From contig CM012954.1 of assembly GCA_000181795.3 (NCBI GenBank), forward strand, positions 14,331,348 through 14,395,347: a stretch of DNA of 64,000 bases, read 5' to 3'. This document shows positions 37,320 to 49,700 of this stretch, one piece after another. Source of the stretch: Trichinella spiralis (lineage: Eukaryota; Nematoda; Enoplea; Trichinellida; Trichinellidae). Within the stretch, counting starts at the first letter, position 1, and every line of letters starts with the position of its first letter. Below the pieces are notes generated by a model. That model worked only from the letters and a program-made list of their open reading frames with translations. It was not told the origin of the DNA and did no database searches. Both the position numbers and the translations under genes were made by a program.

Positions 37320-38764
37320 ATGGACAACGTCAACGGTGCTCATGTTGGTGGTGGCGGTGGCGGTGGTGCTTCTTCAGCCCAGTTCAACAAATTCGACATC
37401 CAGTTCGACCGAGACCCTGCAACATACTACCCGGAAGATGATGTTGACGGCAGCGTGAAAATTTCGCTCAATCAGCCGCTTCGACTTGCCAATTTGCGCT
37501 TGGTATTCCGCGGCCGTGCTAGGTTCGACAACATCCCGTCCAACAGTATCTCGATGTCTTATGGACGTACTGTGGCTGGCGACAGTGTCCAGCAGGGGGG
37601 TTCGAAAAATACAGGCGAAATGGTCTACTTTGACAAGGAAGTTGTTCTTGTCGACCGTTTGCCTGGAAAAGAGGATGCTGGTGAATTTGTCCTTCCCAGT
37701 GGCGAACACAGCATACCGTTTACGTTTCCATTGCCGAAACGTCTGTTGAACAGCTTTGAAGGAAAATATGGTAATAAAATATGGAATTGAAAGCTTGGAC
37801 AAATAGCACTAATAATAATGATTTTTTCTTTTTCTTTTTAAAGGTTCTATTCGCTATTATTGTCAGGCGATTATTTCACGAACTGGACGTCAAAATTATG
37901 TTACCGAAAGACCATTTACCGTGTTGAATCGTGATCCGTCGACCAAATTGAATTCAACTTGCACTGAACTGCTCAAACCGGCAGTGCACGAGGACAGCGA
38001 AAAAGTGTCGAATTGCTGCACCTCAGGAATGATTAGTTGTGAATTATATTTGCCGAAACGTCTGTACGTTCCGGGCGAGACGGTCAGTGCTACTTTGCAA
38101 ATTGCGAACTCCAGTCGCAAGCCGTTGTCCAAAATTTGCGCCAAATTAATCCAACAAGAAACATACTATTCGACCAAATCTACCGATCCGAGTGAGTTAT
38201 GATGATTAATAATAATTATAATTATTATTATAATTAAAAAATATTCGACTAGAAGCAAAATTGGGTTGTGCTAGTCGCTGTGTAGTAACCAACGAAATGT
38301 CCAAGCAGATGAGCGGTCGTAGTAAGAAGAGTTTCCCGAATGAGGTTCTATTTCGCATCCCGGCTGTACCCGCTTCGTCTGATACTTGTCCAATTATGCA
38401 CATCTCTTACGAGCTCGAATTGCAGTTCATTTTTTCTGGTCGTTCCAATCAGGTTCTGCTTGTTCAAGCACCGATCGAAATTGCTTCTCCATTTGAGATA
38501 CAAGCCGTCGGCGATTGTAACAACGACAGCACCGATTGCAAAGATGGAATGAATTCTTCGAACAGTTGCAAAGCACTGTTGCCGGCGACAAGTAAAAATT
38601 TATTCGTTAATTTTAATTATTATTATTTTTGTTGTTTGGTTTTTGAAGAATCGATCAAATATGTCCAGTGTGCGTTCGGCTTGAGTTCGTTCGAATTGGC
38701 TGCCAATCCGTCGCCAATGAATCGCATCGAATACGCACCGTTCTATCCAGTATTGAGCATCTGA
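37320..38764 (+). CDS. Alpha-arrestin (arrestin domain-containing protein)
   Basis: Alpha-arrestins are adaptors that link membrane cargo to ubiquitin ligases and endosomal sorting. Four exons: the first runs 37320 to about 37770, then 37844-38190, 38252-38591 and a last short exon to 38764. After a poly-Gly stretch (GGGGGGG, about residues 9-15) comes the arrestin N domain (FDIQFDRDPATYYPEDDVDG ... VSKI-like strand, LRLVFRGRA, GEHSIPFTFPLP), then YYCQAIISRTG. The arrestin C domain follows (ISCELYLPKRLYVPGETVSA, SYELELQFIFSG, VQAPIEIASP). The pattern YxPGexVxGxvxi is present in both halves. No PPxY motif, which recruits NEDD4-type ligases in many relatives, is visible. The ATG at 37320 is the first in frame after the acceptor at 37275; an earlier frame opening would need TTG. 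It is one of many nematode arrd-type paralogues; which one is unknown. Confidence 0.9.
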
Positions 38765-41720
38765 TATCATTTTTCTTTCATATATCTCGGCGGCTGACCA
38801 GTTGGCATCATGCCTAGTTGTTTTTTGGCATTTTGCTTGTTCGTTTTTTGATTGGTTTCCGTCCGCCTTGTGTGTCAAATAGCTACATCCGCACTCACAC
38901 ACTCACGTAGCACAATTATTATATAGAAAGCAGCACATAGAGCAGGTGTTAAAAAAACTTTTTTTTTCATTTTCATCATTGATATTGTCTTTTTTTCGGT
39001 GGTGTTTGATTTAATGCTTCTATTATAATTTATTATAAAAATTTATTCGATTGTTTTCATTTATAATATTCTGTTTTTTTTTCTCGTTCTGTTCTTTTTC
39101 TCGTAGTGGTTTTTATGCACGTATTTAGTGAATAATGCCAGTTGATGAATCTGCTTGTTTCATTATTTCTTTTTTTATTTTGGGCAGTTGTGTTTTCAGT
39201 CAAACGTCTGTCTGTCTGTCTGTCTGTCTTTGTTGAAGACAATAATTTTTTATTCTGCTCTCACATACTTACTGCTGTTTGTACTGTTTTGAGGTATTTT
39301 CTTTTCCAATTTACATGCTGTTTCAAAGAAGGCTGGTATCACATGCATACATACAGTTGTACGTGTGTTGTAGCACTAGTAGTAATGTTGTAATTTTTCT
39401 TAGGCTATAAATATATATATATAGCAGATGTCGATTGGAAAACTGCTCCATTTGAGACAGAATGTAAATCGACGTTCTTATTTGCTTATATTTTTTTATT
39501 TCTTTATAGCTTTTTTTGGCAGCTTTTTCTCTCTTCCGGCTGATCTGTTCAGATGTTTTTTTTATTTTGAAAATTTTTAAAACCAAAAAAAAGAACAAAA
39601 GAAAAATAATATTGGTATTGTTTTACGGTTTGCGTGACTAAGTAGTTTAAATTTGCTGCACAACAATGTTGTTGTAATTTGTTTGTCTCCATTATTGTTA
39701 AGATTTTAATATCTATCATTTTTGGTTTTGCTTTTTGAATTTTGAATATCTTTTTTGGTCTTTCCACATGTATTTTTGCTTGCGCGTTCAGCGAACGAAA
39801 AACAAAAACCTTCCCGGCTGATGAAGCAAGTAGTAAGTAAGTAGTAATTGGTTTGGAAAAGGTTTCCCCGTTGCGTCGTCTGTTTTAATTTGTCATCGGT
39901 GCTGATTGAAAGTGACACTTTTGAAGTGCACTGCTGAGATGTCCAATCTATTGATTGGATGGGACATTTTTCAAATCAAAATATGCATGAAAAGCATTCA
40001 TTATTTTTCTATTTTTTTTTGGACAGGATCCAAGGGTGGAATTTATTTATATTTTTTGTGCATTTTTTCTTTTATTTATTCAATGTTTTTTTATCACTTT
40101 AGAAATGTTTGAGCTTTGTTGATGTTGCATTTTTGCAATAGAGAAATGTCGATGCGTACCGAGTAATAGTATTATTATGCATATTAGGTGGTTTGTTGCA
40201 AGCAAACAAGAAGGCGCTTTGATTTAGCTTCTCTTTTGTTGCATCATTTTTGGAAAATGTTATTACCTTTTTTGTTGCCGTTGTCATCATTTCAACATGT
40301 TCGACAAGTTTGTTTGCTTCGCGAATCGAATATGCACACACCAATATGCTGGCGTGCAAAAAAAGTTACCATAAATTTTTTTCTATCTTTTTAACAATTT
40401 GTTAACTACTTTAGTTCACTACAGTGAATCTGCGTAGTTGTGTGCAATGCAGTTTTCAGTTCATATTTATTTTTGAAAGATAATTTTGCTTTGCGCAATT
40501 GATGAAATTGTCTAAAATTTGAAATTCTCAGAGAAAGGAATTCCAATTTTAATTGGCAAAAATGAGAGAGAGGGGGAGAGGGGTAGTTGGATTGTGTTGA
40601 CAATTATTATTTCTGTCATAATTTGAAAAACGTGAAATTGGTGCTGTCGGGTGTTATTCTGCATTGTGAAAGCGGAACCAGCCGTGCAATTGCAGCAGCC
40701 CTGCTGTAGGGATTTTTGAAAGGACGAAATTTTGTTCTCAACGCGTTCAATGTTCAAATGAAAAAGATAGATGAAACTGCTTTGAAAATTAGTGTCAGTC
40801 TGGCTGGTGGGACAGGTTTCTGTTTTTGTTTTTCGAATAACTTTATTCAGCAGCAACAACAACAACAGTAAAGCTTCATTGCCAACGTCTATGGTTTGTC
40901 CAAGAACGACCTTGCCGAAAGCTGAAAAGGGAAAAAACCAATCATAAATAATAAGCCACGCGTCAGTTGGTCAAACCTGCTGCCTATTATTACTTACTGT
41001 GTTGTTATTATTATTATTTTGCGTTTAATCTTTTCTAATCCGTCACGTCACAATTCACAAATCTACCAATTTCCCGTCAGAATTCTATTATTTGCTCGCC
41101 TCAATCAACAAATGACTCAACTGACGGAAATGGGCAGCTGAAAGCTAATTTCCGGTGTCGACGTTGACCAGAATGCGCATTTGTTGACAACATGTGAAAA
41201 AGCAAACCCAACTGAAAATACCACTCCACATTGCAATTACGATTTCTGCCGCACAACTGAATCGTGAAATTTGAACTAAATCTTCAATAATATCAAAACA
41301 AATAATATACTCTTTTTTCTTTCATCGATCGTCCCTTCACCGTCGATTCAATAATGCTCGCACATGCTGCACACGCGAGTGGTTACAAATTCATTTGTCG
41401 TGAGCTAATGTTAATATTTTTTTTGTTTTACTCAATTCATAATGATTATTATTTTGAATATATTTGACTGACAATTTGAACTCTCAACGACCAATTTGTA
41501 TAAATTCTTTTTTTTTTTCAACAAACAATTTTGAACTTATCAGCACTTATAATTATTAATTGTTCCATTTTTTGAAATAATTTTTAATTAAAATTTCACA
41601 TTAATCAATTATTGAACAAGTTCATATTTTTGTATAATTAATACTTTAACATCAATATGTACCGTAATTATTACAGTACACATTTATATCAAAAGTGGAA
41701 ATTAATTGAGCAGTTTGAAA
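38765..41720. other. Gene-poor 3-kb region, arrestin / MRTO4
   Basis: Nothing recognisable as a gene. AT-rich with T-runs, a (GTCT)n patch at about 39207-39228, a short TA tract near 39410 and a GT-CACGTCAC motif near 41043. It should hold the arrestin 3' UTR and the MRTO4 promoter. Confidence 0.5.
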
Positions 41721-42695
41721 ATGCCCAGATCCAAAAGAGACAAAGAAGGTAAATATCACGTTCAATATTTGTAATTTTATTTTTTTCATTAAAAAATTTT
41801 TATTGTAATTTCAGTTTCATTAACTGTTGTTAAAAAGAAAGGAAGAGAAGGGAAAGAAAAGTTAGTCGATGAGGTGCGGCGTTGCATAGACGCGTACAAA
41901 TCTATTTTAGTGTTTTCTGTGGAATCGTTTCGAACAGCTCAAATGAACCAAGTCAGGCATGTTTTCAAAGAAAACAGTCGGTGAGTGTTTATTCTGTTGT
42001 TATATTGAATGGTATTTTTGATTTTGTTCTGTCATGATAGATTTTTCTTCGGTCGTAACAAAGTATTGGCAATTGCTTTGGGAAGAATTCCATCCGAAGA
42101 GTACAGGGAAAATTTGTGCAAATTGAGTTCAATGCTGGTTGGTCAACGTGGACTGATGTTCTCCAATTTGTCTGTCGACGATGTAATAAGGTTCGCACAG
42201 CAGTGGAAATTGTGCACGCTTTTGCAGCTTTGCTTTGCAGAAATTTGAAAAAATTGGAGCAGCCAGAATTTGCGAGAAGCGGTAACAAAGCTACAGAGAC
42301 GATCACAATTCCAGCGGGTCCATTGGAACAGTTTCAGTTCACTATAGAACCACTGTTGCGAAAGTTGGGACTTCCTGTCACGTTGGAGAAGGGTAACATT
42401 TTTCCATTTGTTGTCATTGATGTCTTTTTTATTATTCGACTTTATTAGGTGTTATTATAATGGAAAAAGATTTCGTCGTTTGTAAGAAAGATTGCGTATT
42501 GACTCCGGAACAGGCGAAAATTTTGGTAAATGTCATTTACTTGGAAACATTCGCTTTAATTAATATATTTGGCAATTTTAATTTTAGGAACTTTTTGGAA
42601 TTAAGTTGGCAAAATTCAAGTTGAATCCAATTTTAGCATGGTACGATGACGGGACAGTGAGAAAGCTGTCAAAACAAAAAAAAGTTAAAAAATAA
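41721..42695 (+). CDS. MRTO4: MRTO4, ribosome assembly factor (mRNA turnover protein 4 homologue)
   Basis: Nucleolar P0-like factor that occupies the stalk site of pre-60S particles until exchanged for P0. Six exons (41721-41748, 41815-41980, 42041-42190, 42241-42392, 42449-42525, 42588-42695) join in phase. Family landmarks: MPRSKRDKEVSLT at the start; FSVESFRTAQMNQVR; FFFGRNKVLAIALGR; AGPLEQFQFTIEPLLRKLGL; and CVLTPEQAKIL-x-LFGIKLAKFK. The tail is short, ending in a Lys-rich KQKKVKK, without the long acidic tail of the human protein. Intron 3 is only 50 bases. The gene converges on PSMB1, with 231 bases between stops. Confidence 0.95.
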
Positions 42696-42718
42696 CTTTA
42701 AAACAATTTGTTTTGTTC

Positions 42719-42724
42719 AATAAA
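42719..42724 (+). terminator. MRTO4 poly(A) signal
   Basis: AATAAA 24 bases after the MRTO4 stop. Confidence 0.65.
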
Positions 42725-42882
42725 TATTTAATTCGTTGTATGAATTTAAAAATTTTGGTACGTATTTCGTTTTTCTTTTCAGTTGTTGAAACTTTTTTTT
42801 TCATTCAAACGCAAAATTTACATTACTCGTTTGTGTGTGTAATTGTGAACACATTTTCCGATAAGACTGAATTTCAAAATCG

Positions 42883-42888
42883 TTTATT
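42883..42888 (-). terminator. PSMB1 poly(A) signal
   Basis: AATAAA on the minus strand about 40 bases beyond the PSMB1 stop at 42927-42929. Confidence 0.6.
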
Positions 42889-42926
42889 TTTTTCTAATCT
42901 GAAACCTATGTTTAAATTCAATCGCA

Positions 42927-44019
42927 TTAATCAGTACGCATTTTCAAAATATGCTCTTCCACTCTGTCACCATGCAAAACGACCATTTGCACAGCATCTC
43001 CGGTGCTCTTCTCCCTTTCGATTGTTGAAATGAATGCGTCGTGCATCAGTTGTTGGGCGCGTTCTTTACTCAGTGGTTGTTTTGTCTGTTCGGGTTGTGT
43101 TTTCCAGCCAATCTGAAAACGTTTCCAGTAATTAATATCATTTTACAGTTTTCTGTTGCTTAAAGCTTAGCCATCAAATATTTCACATACCTGATTGTCA
43201 AAAAACGGTTCAATCAAATAAGAACCTTCTCCTTGTGCACTGTAAGGTAATTCTTCTATCGTCCCTACCGGATCGTAAGAATAGAGCACTCCACGTCCTA
43301 AAGGCATAGTTCAAATGTTAAATGATTTTAATATTAATGCTTATTTTTTCACCATCTCTGTCGATTCCTCCAATGATTGCCCCCACATAATAAGGAAAAA
43401 ATCGTCTAAAGTAGAGTGTTCGGGAAAGCAACTGTGCTGCAGCGTGTATGTCCATATATTCGTTAAATGTGAAAAGATATTGCTGTAAAAAATAATATGC
43501 GTAACTGACAATGCAAAGCGTATTAAGGCAATGAAATTACTTGAATTCGTGTTCGTAGTACTTTTACCAACTGAATCATATCACCCTGGAAGCCTGTTCC
43601 TGTCATGTACACTTTAGGTGTTCTAGAGAGAAAAAAATTTGATGAAAACAATAAATACTCGAACTATTTCACAGCATACAGACGATAAACTTTCGGCGCA
43701 GTTCTTGACATTACTACCATCGAACTTGCACTAAGTCTAGTGTCTCCAGATAATATCACAAAATCTTTTCCTGCTATTCCAGCACAAGTACTAAAATGTA
43801 AATAATGGATTCTTTCGTCATCATCAAATAATATTTATTAAGAAATTTAAAATAACTGTTATAAAAAATAAAATACCCTCCGTTTTCCGTATACGGATTA
43901 AATCGATCGCTGAGTGCATTTTCATTTTTTGACTGCCATGCTTTTTTGAAATTCCTCACCGATTCCATTGTAAAATGGTCAGCAAGTTGATGACGAAATT
44001 CCATAGCTGAATTTAACAT
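42927..44019 (-). CDS. PSMB1: Proteasome subunit beta type-1 (beta-6)
   Basis: Non-catalytic beta-6 subunit of the 20S core particle. About six exons. After a ~45-residue N-terminal extension, NPYTENGGTCAGIAGKDF begins the fold, followed by SGDTRLSASS, the KVYMTGTGFQGD strand, YFRRFFPYYVGAIIGGID and GVLYSYDPVGTIEELPYSAQ. The final exons end with IGWKTQPEQ, a helix with RAQQLMHDAFISTIERE, TGDAVQMVV and the terminal HILKMRTD. The FFPYYV-x-x-IIGGxDxxGxG-x-xYSxDPVG signature separates it from the other beta subunits. The start MLNSAMEF at 44019 resembles the human MLSSTAM start. A second Met lies five codons on. It diverges from PARL. Confidence 0.95.
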
Positions 44020-44614
44020 CTTTTGTTATGTTCAACTACACGAAATATGCTACTGCAAATTCGACTGACATTCAGGTATTATTTTTTACTGTATTAACTT
44101 CTTATATGTGTATTCTTGTATACATTAACTTTCTTTATCTGATGAGTTTAAATAAATTAATAATTTTTACATGTTATTTTCACAAATTTCTTTTTTTTTA
44201 ATAATAATAAAATTTTTCATATATAATTTAATTTTTAAATTTAAGCTTTACTCATTTTTCAAGCAGAATTAAATTTTTGGAAAATAAGCGAACTTCTTTA
44301 CTTTCAACTTTTAAATTACGTTAAAATAAATTAAATGTTCATGTTTCAACGAAGCTTTTTTCTCAATGTACTGTGAGGTGAGTACCGTGTTGCCGTGTTG
44401 TGATTTATTCCTTTTGTTCAAGTGCATAATTACGGTAAGAGTTTTAATTTATAATACGCAATTTATATATTTAACACTGAAAGTAATTTGTTTAGTTTTT
44501 ATTATCTCGAGCCTTTTAACGTTGTCACTGTGTATTAATTTAACTGTTATAAATATGTCGAATTATTTAATGAATAAAATTTTGAATTCAAACTGTTTTT
44601 TTTTGAATAGATTT
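44020..44614. promoter_or_regulatory. Divergent promoter region, PSMB1 / PARL
   Basis: 595 bases, very AT-rich. An open plus-strand frame runs into PARL from 44366, but an acceptor (TTTTGAATAG) ends 44610 just before the chosen PARL ATG, so that part is probably UTR or intron. Confidence 0.45.
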
Positions 44615-46252
44615 ATGTTGCGGTTATGTCGTCTTTGTTATTCCTTACCAACTTTATCAGTACCGTTAGCGAGGAATATCCATCGCTTCAGACGTGTTGA
44701 GAAAAAGATTATTCCCAGGAATAGCACTGACATTTCAGAGAAAGTGGTTAATGGCAGAAATTTTAGAAGAAGCGTTGAACAATTTGTAGTACCTGTAACT
44801 GAACGCAGCTTACGCTATCTTTGCAAGCCTATTTTGTTCACAGCAGCTGTACGTTTTGTAGAAATTGTACAGTTGTCTGAATATTACAAAAAATGTTATT
44901 ATCTAGTTTGGTTGTTCTTGTTTTCTGGCTGCTACTGTTGCTGAATATGAACGATACCAATCTGAAAAGGAATATTTATTAGATCGACGCAACTGGCGTT
45001 ATGAATATGGAAGGAAAGTTGGAACATTGCGCCAACAGGTACGATGCTAGTGCTTTGTAATTTTGTTCTCAATTGTTAGATTTAGTTAATATTTAAATAA
45101 TTTAGTTAAACGATATTTGGGGAAAAATTACAATTGGCCAGAAGGCAATTGGTGGAATTATTGCTCTCAATGTTGCAGTTTATCTGGCTTGGAAAGTACC
45201 CAAGTTGCATCCTTTGTTGAAAAGATACTTCATGTGTGGTTATTTTGGCGGTAGAATATTATTTTAATATATTATTAATTTTTATTTTAAATTTTCATTA
45301 AACGATTAAATTTGCATGAATATATTTTGATTTTGAAAAAATTTTAGCAAGTTTGTGTACACCGATGATTTATTCCGTATTTTCGCACATTAATTTCCTT
45401 CACATGGCTGTGAACATGTACGTGCTTTGGTCATTCGGTCCTACGCTAGTTCGACTTACAGGTCTGGAGCAATTTGTCGCTCTATATCTTACATCAGGTA
45501 TGAGTCACTTCAATTTTGCATTATGGATATTTTTTATATGTTACGTTTCTAAATGAAAATATTTTCAGGTGCTGTATCATCAATGTGTAGCCTTATAATC
45601 AAAGCAATTAATGGAAATAAAAAGGTATCTGTTGGGGCTGTAAGTTAAAGTGCTTTATTTTGTAAATGATTTTTTGTGTATTTCAATAAAATAATTTTTA
45701 ATTATTGTTTTAGTCTGGGGCTATTTTGGCCATGCTGATGTACACATGCTGTAAAATACCGGATGCTGAACTGACGATAGTTTTTCTACCCTTTCTGACT
45801 TTTACTGCGTCACAGGTGAAATTTTTTTAATTACGTGAATTTGTTAACGTTTTGTTTAATTTGTTATGCTGGGATACGACATTCAATTGTATCCTATTAT
45901 TGATTTATGTTATCAGTGAATTTTGCGGTATTAAATATTTACAGTTTAATAAAATGTTAAATATTATTTTTGCCTTTTCATAGCGTATTAATATGGCAAA
46001 GTGTTTATAGGCGATTATTATGGTTGTTGGATTCGACTTAGCAGGCTTGCTGTTTCGCTGGCGTTTATTTGATCACGCAGCTCACCTTGGCGGAAGCTTC
46101 TTTGGAATGTATTTAAAAAAATTGGAATATATGTTTATGTTGTTTAATTGTTTTGTTCTAGTTTGTATGCCATGTATGGAGACGCATTATGGGAACGGCG
46201 TGGTGTTGTTGTTAATGAATACGTTCGATTGTTCAAGCAGTCGAGCAATTGA
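44615..46252 (+). CDS. PARL: PARL, mitochondrial rhomboid intramembrane protease
   Basis: Inner-membrane serine protease that cleaves PINK1, PGAM5 and Smac-type substrates. About eight exons. The N-terminus from ATG 44615 (MLRLCRLCYSLPTLS) is a basic, Ser/Leu-rich presequence. After the first intron come FLAATVAEYERYQ and a soluble helix. Rhomboid core: IGQKAIGGIIALNVAVYLAW (first helix), TPMIYSVFSHINFLHMAVNM (the conserved HxxxxHxxxN segment), the active-site serine in VGASGAILAML, and the catalytic histidine in FDHAAHLGGSFFGM. The last exon encodes GDALWERR and a short tail. Both catalytic residues are present, so it should be active. The first junction (GT at about 44852, acceptor CTAG at about 44910) restores the PARL-like FTAAF-x-CSCFLAA. 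Confidence 0.95.
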
Positions 46253-46789
46253 TATTTCCGAAATTCGAGATTTTAGCGTATCGAAACTTAATTTATTGAT
46301 CAAATTTTGTTTAAAGCATTTCTAGCTTGTTTTATATTGGTTTAACATTGTTTTTCATTTTGGTTGTCCTACGTGTGAAAGTGACTTCTGAAATCAATAA
46401 AAGGTGAGACTGATGTAAATTTGTTTGTACGGTCTGGGAAACATATGTACATTTGAATTTTATTATAGAAATGGCATATATATAATTCATTTTTTTATTT
46501 GTATGTTCCTTTTAAATATTGTTACAAAATTTTCAGTGCAACGTTTATGTTATCATATAGACATGGATCTATCGAAGTACGGTTTTTAAGCCATACTTCA
46601 ATATAATATCAATGAAGACTAAAGTGCAACCAAGAAATACATTTTTGGTGAAGTAGAAAGGATGAATTAAAGTAAAAAAAAACAAAGTTCAATTATCATT
46701 TTAAATTTGTACTGTAATGAAAATAGTACCTACTTATCAGTATTATTGTAAAATGGTTTATAGGTTGAACTCCTGATGATACGGTTGTG
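46253..46789. other. PARL / SUCO spacer
   Basis: 537 AT-rich bases between two same-strand genes. It contains the PARL poly(A) signal at 46396 and presumably the SUCO promoter. No operon-type short spacing. Confidence 0.5.
46396..46401 (+). terminator. PARL poly(A) signal
   Basis: AATAAA about 145 bases after the PARL stop. Confidence 0.55.
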
Positions 46790-49700
46790 ATGTGGGCGCG
46801 ACTTTTTAGAAATGCACTACTGGTATTGCAAGCGGTTTTGTTAAGGTAAGAAATCAGGAACGATTTTAGTTATTCTTTTTTTATTGCATAAGTGTATTCT
46901 TCAGCTTTAGTAAACAAATTACTTTTGCTCGAATGTTACAATGATTTTTTATTTCATTTTCGTATATATAAAGTGAGAATTATAAGCATATTTGAAGAAA
47001 ACTTTTGTTGTGAATTGCTTGCTAAAGCAAATATGTCTTTTTACGGAATATTTTCTGCTTTATAAAATTTGCTCAAGACTTCCTTAACCTAATAGACTAG
47101 TTGTCATTGATTTGTTCATTGAACAGCTTGCGTTTATTATACACAGTAAAATTTTGCTCATTTCAAACTTTTTGTGTAAATAGAATGTTTACTTGACTTG
47201 CGTTTGTATATTAATAGTTAATTAGTTATGAAAATGGACTGTTTTAAATTTATTTTTTATTAGTTTATTTAAGTTTGGTGTTTTTAGAGCTCGATACCTG
47301 TTCTTAACAGACTGAATTTGATTGTTTCATAGATGATTTTAATTTTCTACTAAAAGTAAACCCTTTTTTAACGTCAACTTATTATTGAATATGTCCTCAA
47401 ATTTCTATGAATGTAAAAAGATTTTTAAAGTAACTTGATAATTAACTATTGGTGAATTTTATGAACTGCTTGTTATTAATAAAGTTACGAATATTAACTA
47501 TTTAAATTATTGCATAGGCAGGTTGGTGGTATTTACTCAGGATGGGTGGTGTTTAATTCTGGTGGAATGTTTAATGACGAATTTCTGTCTTTGTTAATTG
47601 ATAATAACCTTGTGTTGATTTGATCTGACGTCATTAGTCTATGCATTGTGATCAATATCAGTTTATTTTCACCGTCAATTTGAGCGGCATGTTTTATTTT
47701 TATCACTAGAAAGTAATAGTTTTTTTCAGGATCAATTAAAATTATTATAGTTTTCAATGATTCATTCAGGATGAGTTTCTTTTCCTGTGATGTTTCCTGC
47801 ATGCCACCGTCTGCAGATGGAGAAGTTTGCTTTAAAAAAGTAAGAACTTCATATGGTTTACTAATGTTTGTTTTTGTTAAAATAAGGAAAATGTCTATTT
47901 AGGACTTATTAATACCGCCGATTTTTTGTCCAGCCAAAGAAATGCAGTAATTGATGATTTTTTTTCATTTTTGTTATTTCAGTAATTTGATTGATGATAT
48001 TGCTTTTGATAGGACGGTCAGGTCGGTGGAAACGCCAAATGAGACGATCAGTGACGAAGAGCCGCTGCAATCATTTGACGAGTGGACAAAGAAAAAGCTT
48101 GAAGAGCAGCAAAATTTGAAGCCTATCGGTAAAGGGCGCGGTTTTGTTTTGTTTTGTTCCTGTTGTGTTCGTTTGAATTGTGTTGTTTGTACAGTTTTTC
48201 AGAAATTGGTTGCCACGCCCAGCGGCAGCACAGCTACCCCGTACACGAATCGCAATTACGCGAGCAAAGATTGTGGGGCGAAAATAATGCAGGCGAATGC
48301 CGGTGCCCAGAACGTGGCCGCACTGCTTAAAGGTGAGGGAAATTGTTTTCCATGAGAAAAAATTGAACAATGAAGAATTTTTTTTTGAAAAAAAATAACA
48401 TCGCAATGCAGACAAAGAACGGGATGAGTACATGTTGAATGCGTGTCAGACGGAAGTGCCCAAATGGTTTATTGTTGAATTGTGCGAGACGGTTCAGATC
48501 AGTGCGGTTGAGATTGCAAATTTTGAATTGTTCTCCTCAAGCCCGAAACAGTTCCGCCTGTGGGTCAGCGAACGTTATCCGACGGTCGAGTGGAATTTGG
48601 TCGGCGAGTGGACGGCCCAGGATGCACGCGAGGTCCAGCGTTTCCAGATTCCGTTGAAGCAATACGCCAAGTACATTCGCGTGGAATTGCTCAGCCATTA
48701 CGGTTCGGAACACTTCTGCCCGGTCAGTTTGTTTCGTGTTTTTGGCATTTCAATGGTCGAAGAGTACGAGGCCGAGGCGATGCATCTCGAAGACGAACCC
48801 AACGTGCCGACATCCGCTTCACCAGGCGAGGGTGTGGATCCGTCGTCGCCGTCACTGGTTGCCGTCGATCAAGACTCAGCCAAGAGCAACGATTCGTCGA
48901 AAATGGACCTGTTGAACACGGCCAAAGACGCGGTTGTGAACATGGCCAAAGAGATGTTGGGCAAGGCCAAGGGAGTTTTGCGGGTTGTGCAAATTGCCGC
49001 GGACAAAGAAACGGCCACACTGGAAGACAGTGTTCCGCAACGAGCATCCTGTTGGACTTGTACTGAACAGGCCGTTCAGAGCAGCACCAAATATTGCTAT
49101 TTCATCCGTCTGGTCGCTGCGAAAGCGTCGTCGATGACCACTCCTTCAGACCTGGCCGAGGCGGAAGATGTCGTCTCTGTCAGTGACCGCCCAACGTTGT
49201 TGTCCTTGTGGAACGAAACCGAAGAAAGTGGAACCCACGAGTCGGGGTCATCGTTCGACCAGCTGACAACGACAGCTGATTCAGATGGTAAGCAGTGGAA
49301 TGGTGTTGCAGAGAGGCAGGAACAACAACAGGAGGAGGAGAAGTCGAACCACCACAACGGAGCCGCTGACGAGAGGTTGATGTGCTATTTGGACAACAGC
49401 AGCAGTGTGAAGAATTTGTCGTCGTTGACCAAGAATCCGTTCGACGAACGCTTATCTCCGGTGGTGGATGCGAAGGATGAGGAAGAAGAGGAGATTAAGA
49501 ATAAGAAGAAGAAAAAGAAAAAGAATAATAATAATAATAACAAAGAGGAAGAGGTGGAGATGAGGGCCCAGAAAGTTTACCCGAAGATGAGCAGAGAAAC
49601 TGACGAATTGGGAATGGCGCAGCTGCCCAACGAGCTTGCCTTACCGGGAAGCAGCACCAGCTCCAAAGAGTCAGTTTTCATTCGGCTCAACAATCGGCTG

